From the NCBI GenBank assembly GCA_905147135.1, contig LR990048.1, forward strand, positions 4,820,563 through 4,884,562: DNA of 64,000 bases, in the 5' to 3' direction. This document shows, in pieces, positions 47,741 through 57,411 of this stretch (the stretch's first letter is position 1; each line of letters opens with the position of its first letter). The notes below the pieces were generated by a model. That model saw nothing but the letters and a program-made list of their open reading frames with translations. It was not told the origin of the DNA and searched no databases. A program made the position numbers and the translations under genes. The stretch is from Blastobasis lacticolella (taxonomy: Eukaryota; Arthropoda; Insecta; Lepidoptera; Blastobasidae).

Positions 47741-48215
47741 GTTTGTACTCTTTTTTTATACATAATTACGAACTTATCATTTACATCACATCAACTATGC
47801 GTTAAAAATCTACGATTTAAAGACGAAGTGGAGGAACTAGAAAGTTAAAACTAGTTATTTGGTACGATGGCACGTCGAGTGTCACATTAACTTAATTAAA
47901 TTGTATTTACATTGGTGAAAATAAGAATTAAATTTGGCCAATACCTTGTGCAGGAATGTAATAATGATGAAAGGCGATGTAAATTCAACATGATATTGTT
48001 TTTCAAATGGATTTAGTGAATCTGTGACGGAACGATTTCGATAGGCGATTCTTGTTTTAAATATGATGACAAAAGCGGATTATGAACACCTAAACCATGA
48101 TTTTTGTGAATTTCATGCGTGTTATAATCTACTAAAATTACACTACATGGTTAGCACAAGTGCACTCTCGCGCGCGATAAACGAGAAAAGGGCCACATAA
48201 ATACTGCAGTACAAA

Positions 48216-48414
48216 TTTAAAATGCAGTGAGTGCATTTTTTCACTTTTGGGTTTATTTTTCGGAATCTAGAAAACGAAATCTACTCGAATCAGATACCTG
48301 TTTTTTGATACTTTGTTCTTTTTGTCAAAGCAAAATTTGTTACAAAAAAATAAAAACCTGTACTGCAAACACGTTTTTCTCAAAACTAGATAAATGCGCT
48401 CACTGCATTTTAAT
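48216..48414. repeat. Inverted repeat pair, MITE-like
   Basis: TAAAATGCAGTGAGTGCATT at 48216 and its near inverse at 48395-48414 enclose about 160 bp in the gene B-gene C intergenic region. No coding capacity. Confidence 0.5.
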
Positions 48415-49940
48415 GTTGTACGGCAGAATACTGCTATCACTTTCTATCAAGTATTAAGAGAAGGAAACAGACGCTCTCTCGCAGCGCGAGCTGTGTCGCG
48501 GGCATACTTCTGCTAGCCGTGTAAGGCGGGATATGTACAATTATTTCATTGTCTAACTAATACAGCAAACAAAACTGACCTAAGTACTATTACATTGAGA
48601 TCACGTAAACTACAATGTATACGTATTTGTGTGTGACGACACAATTTGGACCCATTCAATACAAATAAAGTTATTTAAATATTTACGCTAGGAAATTAAA
48701 GTTTTTGGGACCACCAATACACATTTCATCTTTTAAAGACATGTCACATGGGCAAGGTTCTCAATTTAAATACATTCTCACATATGTATCTTAAAACTAG
48801 AATTCGAGTAAAGATCATCACCTACATAATTGATTGAAAAACAAACTTATGCTTATCTAGTAACCTGTACAATATACACATATAAAATCTCAATATATCC
48901 TGATATTTCTTAATTAATTAAAAGTAATTTGGGTCTAGTCTAATCAATTCAGAAATTAATATTAGTAAGACCTAATACATTTTTATTGATTACAAAATAA
49001 CATGACAGTAAATTTTTTATTCATTTTAAAAGTGGACTTATTATGGTCGGTTGGTGACGATGTTTAATACTTAAATCAGAATGCAGTGGTAATAGTAGAT
49101 AATTTTTCAAAGACATTTTCGCAATCAACATCCTTTAAACATTCACCACGATATTGTAAGTACCACTTCTATAAGTAGGAATGTTATCTTTTCGAATATC
49201 TATTTCAGTGTAGATATGGCCCTCGCCTTAAATATAGCTATTGCTCGGGGCATTCGTGAGGCTGCTACAGTGCATGCGGTCATTCACTCATCGTATGAGG
49301 TCCCCTTGTAATCAGACATTATCCTGTCACTCCTTTTTAATGTCATACGATAGGCAAACAGGCAAGCGGGCCACCTGTGGGCTTACCACGAGCTCTTATA
49401 GCAGGACCTAAACAGAACTGCCCTGCTTATTCGTACCATGAACAACATTTAGCAGGCTTGCCGGCTTGTCAGAAAAACAATTCTTAAATCGTTCACCGAA
49501 ATTTGTATGAAGAATCGTACCATGACCATGAATTTCACAACAGCAAAACGAATAGTGCGCGCTTGCGAGTCAGCAAGCGTAGGACACCTCTGGCTGCGGT
49601 GGAGTGGCGATTTGCGTTTGCAAGTGAATGCTGGATACGACAGAGAACAGGCAGCATTGACGCGAGGGAGAATCCTACGTCCAGCAGTGGACTAAGTATA
49701 AGCTGATGATTATCCTTACTTAATGGACCCCTGGTGCTACAACTTCTATTCTGCCCTTTGGGTCCTGACACCTGCACAAAGAAAGACCTCCACGAAGCCA
49801 CTAAAAATGCAGTGTGCGTGGCAAATTTTTGGGCGTCTAAAATATAATGTAATTTGCCAACGACTCGCTAAGAAGAATGGACCCCTGCTGCGGAACTGCT
49901 ATCTTGGGGTTGATTGTACCCCACACCATGTCACGGCCGT

Positions 49941-50051
49941 CTAGTCCTGCGGGTGTATGGTCACGGGGCGCTGGTCCGCGGCTCCGGCCACCACTACTTG
50001 GTACGGCACTTTGATCTGTAGCGGTACGCGCAGCTTGGCCGCAGACGGCGC
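49941..50051 (-). CDS. Gene C last exon: C-terminal module and stop
   Basis: Acceptor CTTTCCCAG|GCGCCG, phase 0, 36 codons and TAG at 49943-49941. It encodes APSAAKLRVPLQIKVPYQVV and ends VTIHPQD. Homologous to gene A exon 13. Confidence 0.85.
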   Translation of the reverse strand, partial: APSAAKLRVPLQIKVPYQVVVAGAADQRPVTIHPQD

Positions 50052-53000
50052 CTGGGAAAGAAAGGTATAAATAAGATAGATATACCAGCAGGTCTAGCCA
50101 ATATGCTACACCAAATATTTTGGACATAGAGCCTAGATGAAGTCTACTCACAGCCAGGCCTTACCATGAACTTTATAAAACGGTCAAATTTCCGCCAAGT
50201 TCAGTTGGCAAGACAAGCTTATGTGACACGTATAGCGTTGTCTCGTTCTAAGCAGAACAGTTTTGTTTAGGTCATGGTAAGCCCCCTGAACTCACAATCT
50301 ACATTTTCTTTCCCTTTTAATGGTACATATAACATATCCAAAGGCGGGTGCTAAAGTTACCAAATAGCCCTCCATAACCACCGCTGTTGTCAAATTTGGT
50401 GGCCTGGATCACCTAATGTTCTAACTTTCTGTATGATACTGAATTCATTTGTATAAAGTTGTGACAGTGTATATTCTCTTCCATGTGGTGTCCGGCAGAG
50501 TAGAATAGCACCAACCCTTACACTCATGGGTGTCGTAGAAGGCGACTAGTGTTTTCGAGGCAAAATATCAAGAGTCTCCGTGGTCTGGAAAATGGGCAGC
50601 AGCATTTTGCATTGTTATATTTAAACACTGCGATCTCCAACCCGCCTGCCAAGCGTGGAGATTATGGCAATAATCTCCCTTGTCGTGGGAGAGGCCCTAA
50701 GTCCTGCAGTGGACTGTTACGGGCTGTGATGATGATATTCTCTATAGGTCGAAGTTCCATCTATGATCTATGTTCAAAATCATGATGCCGCACGCTTCGT
50801 AGCAGGCCCCTTCACTGCCAACCCCACGAAGCACAGACCTCACTCCCAGTTGGTAACCTCTACTCACAGTGATAGTGATCTCCGGCTTGATCTCCGTCTT
50901 GACCTCGGCCTTGGGCGCCCGCCTGATGGGCACCAGCCCCGGGACGGCCTTCCGCTGCAGGTACGGCGAGCCGTCCGCCTTCACGCTGTTCGCCTTCATG
51001 TGCACTATGTAGTGCTTCTGGAGGTGGTCTTTGCGGTAGAAGCCTGGGAGTATATAATAGTTTATTGAGAATAGGAAATATATGGTACACGATATAATAA
51101 AGTAATAATTTACACAACAGGCTGTTTATGATAATTAGGTGTAATTGTGGGTAGTTCATTGTTTGCGTTACTTTTTTGGTGCAACAAAAGGAGGTCCTTT
51201 TTGGAGGGTATGGTGATCCAGAATATTAACAATGTTCTTTTCACCTCAGCAGCACGAAAAGAGCGCGTCTGTTGCGTGAAAACTCGCAGCAAAATGCTTA
51301 TTACACACGAGAGAAAATATTTTATGATTTATGCTTTTAAAATACTCTCTGTGCTCCGTAGTCGGGTAAATGAATCACTCGCTACGCTCGTGATTAAATT
51401 CTGGTCTACTTCGCTAGATCGTGATTTAAACGAGTCTCGAGACACTCACAACAAAAAGTAACATTGCTCTCTTGTATAACAAATAACTATTTTCAAACTT
51501 TAATAGGAATATATAGAGTCATACATTTCTTATCACGCATGACCAGCCTATAACAGAATGGGCTTTGTCGCGCCCGACTTCTTTCAATTTGCGTTGAAGG
51601 AAGAGTCTTGACACAAAGCCCATCTCGCAACGCAGGCTATTATCAAAAGATTAGAAATAAAAACAAAGAGAAAAAATCCCTCAAACCACCCACCTTTCCC
51701 GCAATCCGGACAGAAGAACGACCGCACGCCCGTGTGTATGTTCAAATGAATCTTGTAGTGGTCTTTCCGCTTGAACGGCTTGGAACAGTACTTGCAGACG
51801 AACACTTTCTGTGGTGTCGGCAGCGAGCGCTCGGCTGCTAACGCGGCGAGTGTCGCCCCGTTGCGAGACGGTGTTGCCACCGGGGCCACTTCAGAGACCT
51901 GTTGTAGTAATAACTTATGGTTGAGGGAACTGCGGCCTCATTTATTTATTTATTTTACAGTTTTACAGAAATCACAAGAGGTTTCGTTAATCTACAATCG
52001 TTTGTGGTAGAAAAAATGTGTGGGATTTGACATAAGCTAACGTTATCTGACATAAGCGGTTTGTGGTAGAAATTATTGGTCCATAGACAATTCACGCACT
52101 TTCGGTGTACAAAGGAGGCGGATTGGCGGATGATCCTACACAATCAGAGTCAATGTAGATGTTGGTACACAGCTCAGCGTAGTTTTGCGTGCCTCTTATT
52201 TGGTCTGAGGATCTACTTTTGGTCGCTGAGTCCAGCGCGGTAAGTACGTAGTATAAAATTTTAAACCATCGCGGTCATTATCACGTACTTCAAAATTATA
52301 TTCCGTGTTTCCTACCGCGTACCTTTGTTGCCGAGAAGCCCGATATTTCGACGCAACTGCATGCATCATGGTACGCGATAGGAAACCCGGAATATACTTT
52401 TAAAAATAAATAACTGACTAAGTGTACTGTCACCGATGACAGCTCCTGGCGCGAAAGCACAAGGACGCCCGACCCCAGCTAAACTGGGACAAGATCTGAC
52501 GGAAGAAGGACGAACACAGTGTTTTAAACTATCGCGGTTATTATCACACATTCTAAGGGTATGCTTCGGGTTTCCTACCGCCAACCTTTGTTGCCGAGTA
52601 GCCCGATGCATCACGGTCACGGGACGACTGTACTTAAGAAGTAGTGATACTAACATATGGCCGTGTGGTGACCGGCAGAGTAGAATAGCACCAACCCCTT
52701 ACGCTCATAGGTGTCGTACAAGGCGACTAATGTTTTCGAGGCAAAAGACATAAAGTCTCCGTAGTCTGAAAAATGGGCAGCAGCATTTTCCATTCTTATA
52801 TTTAAACACTGCGATCTCCAACCCGCCTGCCAAGCGTGGAGATTATGGCAGTAACCTTTCGTGGGAGAGGCCCTAAGTCCTGCAGTGGACTGTTACGGGC
52901 TGTGATGATGATACTAACATCAATGAATTCCGGCGGATAATCCGGCTGGTAGTCCCGTGCGTAGATGGGCTGGTACTCCGGCTGGTACTGGGGCTCGTTC

Positions 53001-56000
53001 TCCTTCTTGGCGTCGCCGGCCGCCGCGGCAGAAGCCTCGCACGCGTGTCGCTCGAATTGACCGTTGTCTTCGAAACCTGGTGGGAGATGGGAATAAAGAT
53101 AGGTGGATTTAAATGATAACGCAGTGAATTGCCCGTTGTCTTCGAAACCTGGTGGGAGATGGGAATCAAGTTAGGTGGGTTTAAATGATAACGCAGCGAA
53201 TTGCCCGTTGTCTTCGAAACCTGGTGGGAGATGGGAATCAAGTTAGGTGGGTTTAAATGATAACGCAGCGAATTGCCCGTTGTCTTCGAAACCTGGTGGG
53301 AGATGGGAATCAAGTTAGGTGGGTTTAAATGATAACGCAGCGAATTGCCCGTTGTCTTCGAAACCTGGTGGGAGATGGGAATCAAGTTAGGTGGGTTTAA
53401 ATGATAAGGCAGCGAATTGCCCGGTGTCTTCGAAACCTGGTGGGAGATGGGAATAAAGATAGGTGGATTTAAATGATAACGCAGTGAATTGCCCGTTGTC
53501 TTCGAAACCTGGTGGGAGATGGGAATCAAGTTAGGTGGGTTTAAATGATAAGGCAGCGAATTGACCGTTGTCTTCGAAACCTGGTGGGAGATGGGAATAA
53601 AGATAGGTGGATTTAAATGATAACGCAGCGAATTGCCCGTTGTCTTCGAAACCTGGTGGGAGATGGGAATCAAGTTAGGTGGGTTTAAATGATAAGGCAG
53701 CGAATTGCCCGGTGTCTTCGAAACCTGGTGGGAGATGGGAATCAAGTTAGGTGGATTTAAATGAAAAGGCAGCGAATGAGGAGTTTTCCAGTAGGTATTG
53801 ATAGTTGGTTTCAAAAAGCATCAATAGATGGCGCTCCTACAATTTTGGTAATCTTTTTTTTTTTGTATGATGGTGGCAGTGATTTCATGCGGCTAATACT
53901 AAACTTAAAAATAAAATGTTAATTAATATAAACATAACTGTTAAAAGGTTGAACGAAGTGTAAAAATAAATATTTATAGAAGTTGGCACTATGTTCCATT
54001 ATTACTACAACCTCTAAAATGGTTGAAAACTATTGACAAATACAATATTATCCAATACAACGTACCCAGTGTTTATATCCTGTATGCTAAGAACCTATTT
54101 CAAGCGATTATCAATTACCAAAATTGTCGGGGCGCCATCTAGTGAGTGGTTAGGAATGCTTTAGATACCTATTGGAAAACTGCTCATTGCCCGTTGTCTT
54201 CGAAACCTGCGAGATCGATGGGAATGTAAAGTTACGTGGGTTTAAATGATAAAGCGTCCTGTAATCATCACTTTTGCCATAGCATAAATAACGCCTCCCA
54301 ATAGCAGAACCTCGCGACTTCGTCTGGTCTTCGCCAGCACGGTATTCGTTCAATCCGTTCGGGAGCTGCGTAGCCATAGACAGCCACACAGATTCACTAA
54401 TACTTGTACCATCTCTCTTTTTTCATCGAATGTGAAAAAAAACCTTTGAGAAATATCCGATAAAACAGAATTTCACTGTTGCAAGAGCAGTAGTTCCTTT
54501 TCACGAGTTTCTTGCGAGACTAGGGTTACCCCTATGGGATTCGGGCGTGAGTGTGTATTATGATTTGTTGAAGCACTAGCTTGAAGCTTCTTTCAATACG
54601 CAACAACAGTTACCACAGCCTATGGACGTTTGCAATACCATTTACCGTTTGCTGATACGTGTATATCACTAGCACTGTGTCAGTCATTTATTTAGATAAT
54701 CCAGTCTGTTTTAGAAGATATTGACAGACGCACTTATGAAAATGAGAAAAAAAAATATAAACGCTTATTTGTTTTATGAATTAAATCACTTTTTGTACAC
54801 TAGTTCCACTTTATTATACAATTTTATTAAATTGCAACCGGTTTCGAATTACTCATCTTCAGGCAATTAGTTTTATATTGTTTTATAAGTGATTTAATTC
54901 ATAATAATGGAGTTCCATCATGAAGTGACAACGCAAAGTGTTAAATACTTATTTGTTTTGCTTAGGTAATAATACAAAGAGGAAATGCATTATCACGTGT
55001 ATGTAGGTAAAAAAAACAGTATCACATACCGTCCCCGCAGCTGGAACACCACACGCTGCAGTTAGCGGAGGCGGGCGCCCGCAGTCGCATGTGAACGCTG
55101 GCGTGTACCTTCAGATGCTGTTTCCTCTTGAACCGACGCCCGCAGATGTCGCACGCGTGGGGACGCTCGTCCGAGTAGTCCGGTCGGGGGACCAGCAGAT
55201 CTTCTATTGGCTGAGGAGGGGAGGAACGATTGAGAGCGTTGACAGGGGATTGGGAGCCCTCGAAGAGAACAAGCTGGAGTCCTTTAGAGGCAGAGTGAAT
55301 TGACCAATAAAAGTTCTATCCTCAGTCGTATCGTAGCTTACTATTAAATGATGCGGTCAAATGCTTGCCTAGTCTATATAAATATTATAAAGAGCAAAAA
55401 TTTGATTGAAACTCAAAAACTAGTTGACCGATTTTAAATATTATTTTGCCTAAACAGTGGCTAACTAGTTACAGGCTACAGTTTTACCCGAAATTCAATG
55501 TGGTTTTCACGGGAATGGGTCCGTAGTAACAGAAACTTACGCGAAAGAAGTGTAGTAAATCCTAGTAGAATCTCTTTTGCTAATTTTGTCATAGGCGATG
55601 CTAGAAGGAGCTTCGGAGCCTTACAGTGATTCAAACTGGTCAGGTTCCTGGTAGCAGGGTCACGGAGGTCACATGTCAGTCGCTCCACTGTAATTATCTG
55701 ATCTGCCAAATCCTGGATCATGGTCAAGACGGATTTATTATTTATTTATCATAGTCCATGCTGAGGTTTAGCCGTAAGCTGCAGACATGGTCATTTTCGC
55801 ATTTTGCAATATAAAGGGTTGTGTAATTTCATATCTCAGCGATATCGGGTGACCAGTTATAAATAATCGCTCTTTTCTTGTACAAAAAACACGAGGCGCA
55901 CCCTCAGGGGTCGTCCCATTAATCATGTGAGCTGAGCACCATATAGGGGGGTTCTTTTCTAACATCACTATCGATCACAATGGGGGGAGGGAGGAAGTTG

Positions 56001-57411
56001 CTATATTAGGTTATTACCTATGAAATTGACGTTGTGTATGCCGAAAATGATGTAACTGGAAGCCAATGTTTCAATTTCTTGGAAATGGCCAATCCGATTA
56101 CGATTTAACTTTGTAGGTATAATCAAATAACATATAACTAACTGGTGTATACCATTTCATTTTGATAACTACCCTTTTAATAAAATTACGTCTACTAAAA
56201 GTGGGTAAAACTGACGACAAATGAAAAGGGGAAATTTCAAACCCCGTTAAACACTTTAAGATGTTTTTTTATTCAATTTTTGAGACTTATGGGATCTAAA
56301 CTTACCTACTCTATTTTAGAAGTCGAGTATTAATTTTGATATGTTATGTAGTACAAATAAAAATATTTCAGCAAATGTGTAATTGCGAAAAAATCGCCAA
56401 TTCCCGCCAAATCTCGAATGTCGTGCCGTGCAGTACGATGCAAGTAACCCGAATGTGACGTAGGCTCTTTGTGATATCGTATTTATTGGCAGTATCCGAA
56501 CGACCTACATTCTCATTGGATACCTGATTCTGTGTTCTTATAATATCATAGAGAGATAGATCTGTAGGTAGATAAGGAATATAGTAATTGCCAAACTTAA
56601 AGGCTGCATCTCTAAAAATCTACCAAATGTTTAATGTTGCACGAGGCTTAAGCGGCAAATAAAAATGCTTCTTTATAAGCCGTTCTGAGCAAGTGCGTAT
56701 ACTTAAATATATCCTAAGCTGTCGTTTAATGTAACAAAGCTAGGAACCGTCTCAAATTGGTTTTCAAATATAACAACCGTATCGAAATCGGTCCAGAACT
56801 TCTGTAGCTACGATGGCACATGCAGACACACATATAGACACATCATTTTTATAACACCGCTCTTTTTTCGTCGGGGTTTAGTGCGAGATGAGAGAGTAAC
56901 TCTGAGTAGAAAAATGGTTACCTCACGTGCTTAACGTTGGAATAGTATGTTTGCCAAATGGATGTCGATTTGCTATTTCCAACAAATAGCAAAGCATTCT
57001 TTTTCCAGGTGAGATAACTATCAAATACCTTGCTAGTCTAATAATAATAATAAAAGAGAAGTGTCCGATTAGATACGCGCTGCGTAACTCTCGAGTTTGA
57101 CCTTGGGCTATATGGTTACAGGACATAGCTCCATAGAGCTAACCAATGAAAGCATCAACAACCCTTCCGCCGAGCACAGAACCGCGGTTTCGACCGCATA
57201 CTTTCTCATCCTTGTTCAAAACCAGTTACGTTCAAAGCCCTTCCTTGTACGAAACCAGCTGCTAACACAAGTGAACACGTTCCCCTCACCATGATCCCGA
57301 TGTTGTGCTCGACGTAAGGCTCATCGCCGCCGCTGTCCCGCAGCCCATCGCGTAGCCCGGAACGCAGGTGCGTACTCATGTGGTTCAGCAGCTGCTCCTC
57401 GCGGTGGAACG
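49941..57411 (-). CDS. Zinc-finger gene C: 3' part of a C2H2 zinc-finger gene, 6 exons seen
   Basis: The visible part encodes the last 317 residues. Exons in transcript order: 57411-57290, 55210-55030, 53076-52919, 51898-51694, 51043-50868, 50051-49941; all AG/GT, phases consistent. It opens in the middle of a finger (AFHREEQLLNHMSTH) whose cysteine pair must lie on an upstream exon. Then follow finger CDICGRRFKRKQHLKVHASVH, a degenerate C2HC finger (CSSCGDGFEDNGQFERHAC), a tyrosine, proline and glutamine-rich linker (EPQYQPEYQPIYARDYQPDY), and fingers CKYCSKPFKRKDHYKIHLNIH and CPDCGKGFYRKDHLQKHYIVH. The C-terminus carries VKTE and IKPE SUMO-type sites and PLQIKVPYQVV as in gene A. No exon with the missing CxxC and a fitting donor was found up to 64000, so the gene extends beyond the window. 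It converges on gene B. Confidence 0.85.
50484..50736 (+). mobile_element. (TGA)n-tailed retroposon, second copy
   Basis: Close copy of the element at 52663, in the last-but-one intron of gene C, ending in GATGATGAT about 130 bp from the donor of exon n-1. Some single-base differences from the other copy. Confidence 0.75.
50868..51043 (-). CDS. Gene C exon n-1: last finger and SUMO-type sites
   Basis: Acceptor ACTCCCAG|GCTTCT (phase 1) to ATCACT|GTGAGT (phase 0). It encodes FYRKDHLQKHYIVH and a basic linker ending APKAEVKTEIKPEITIT. The intron position before FYRKDHL is identical in genes A and B. Confidence 0.88.
51694..51898 (-). CDS. Gene C exon n-2: finger and start of last finger
   Basis: Acceptor CTACAACAG|GTCTCT (phase 0) to GGGAAAG|GTGGGT (phase 1). 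It encodes VSEVAPVATPSRNG, finger CKYCSKPFKRKDHYKIHLNIH and CPDCGKG. Confidence 0.88.
52663..52912 (+). mobile_element. (TGA)n-tailed retroposon adjoining the gene C donor
   Basis: Non-autonomous retroposon starting GTGTGGTGACCGGCAGAGTA and ending in a short GATGATGAT tail. Second copy at 50484-50736. The flanking ATACTAACAT at 52647-52656 and 52911-52920 is its target-site duplication. The right-hand copy spans the 5' splice site of gene C exon n-3 (minus strand AT|GTTAGTAT), so the donor now exists twice. Confidence 0.8.
52919..53076 (-). CDS. Gene C exon n-3: degenerate finger half and tyrosine/proline linker
   Basis: Acceptor CTCCCACCAG|GTTTCG (phase 1) to CATTGAT|GTTAGT (phase 0), 158 nt. 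It encodes FEDNGQFERHAC, completing a C2HC-like finger, then AAAAGDAKKENEPQYQPEYQ and a tail ending PPEFID. Its acceptor and first 22 nt are tandemly repeated upstream (53077-53786), and its donor is duplicated by a retroposon target-site duplication downstream. Confidence 0.85.
53050..53786 (-). repeat. 72-bp tandem array of splice-acceptor units
   Basis: Ten acceptors spaced exactly 72 bp: first-exon-base positions 53076 (the real one), 53148, 53220, 53292, 53364, 53436, 53508, 53580, 53652 and 53724. On the minus strand each unit contains the first 22 nt of exon n-3, a spacer, a branch-point-like CTAAC (or CTATC in variant units), a pyrimidine tract and CCACCAG. Variation among units is limited to a few substitutions, so the array is young. 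A MITE (53775-54188) interrupts its far end, and one diverged unit survives beyond it (acceptor near 54206). Confidence 0.92.
53775..54188. mobile_element. MITE with ~24-bp terminal inverted repeats, in the 72-bp array
   Basis: Ends are AATGAGGAGTTTTCCAGTAG and the inverted TACCTATTGGAAAACTGCTC plus ATT. It is 414 bp and close to the copy at 31193-31610. The uninterrupted array sequence GCGAATTGCCC shows the empty site; the junctions fit an AT dinucleotide duplication or insertion between A and T without duplication. Confidence 0.85.
54775..54902. repeat. Inverted repeat pair, MITE-like
   Basis: ATGAATTAAATCACTT at 54775-54790 and its exact inverse at 54887-54902 in a gene C intron. Contains ACCGGTTTCGAATTACTCATC, a common style of insect repeat core. 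Confidence 0.5.
55030..55210 (-). CDS. Gene C exon n-4: complete finger and CSSC of next finger
   Basis: Acceptor CTCCTCAG|CCAATA (phase 0) to GGGGACG|GTATGT (phase 1). It encodes PIEDLLVPRPDYSDERP, finger CDICGRRFKRKQHLKVHASVH and the cysteine pair CSSCGDG. A second AG within the exon (CCAATAG) is a less likely start. Confidence 0.85.
55590..55735 (+). mobile_element. SINE A fragment, opposite orientation
   Basis: Contains the reverse complement of the SINE A core (CACTGTAATTATCTGATCTG, then GATCATGGTCAAG) in the gene C intron between exons n-5 and n-4. Confidence 0.55.
56060..56410 (-). repeat. Interspersed repeat, inverted partner of 33590-33895
   Basis: Reverse-complement copy of the 33590-33895 repeat, in the gene C intron between exons n-5 and n-4. 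Confidence 0.65.
57290..57411 (-). CDS. Gene C exon n-5: second half of a finger
   Basis: Acceptor CCTTTCCAG|CGTTCC (phase 1) to ATCATG|GTGAGG (phase 0). It encodes the histidine half of a finger (FHREEQLLNHMSTH) and a linker ending EPYVEHNIGIM. Confidence 0.83.

Larger units (their letters stand above)
45541..49940. other. Convergent intergenic stretch between genes B and C
   Basis: AT-rich; contains the 3' UTRs, the 152-bp MITE, a half MITE, the 48216-48414 inverted repeat and retroposon tails near 49300-49430 and 49550-49700. No coding exon seen. Confidence 0.55.

Noticed and set aside
53050..53786. Regular spaced repeats resembling a CRISPR array
   Set aside because: Units are contiguous 72-bp tandem copies without unique spacers, in a eukaryotic gene, and coincide with a splice acceptor.
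52873..53814. A 313-codon minus-strand open frame with a 24-residue repeat (HQVSKTTGNSLRYHLNPPN)
   Set aside because: It is the 72-bp array read in a frame different from the gene C exon; absence of stops follows from the repeat length being a multiple of 3.
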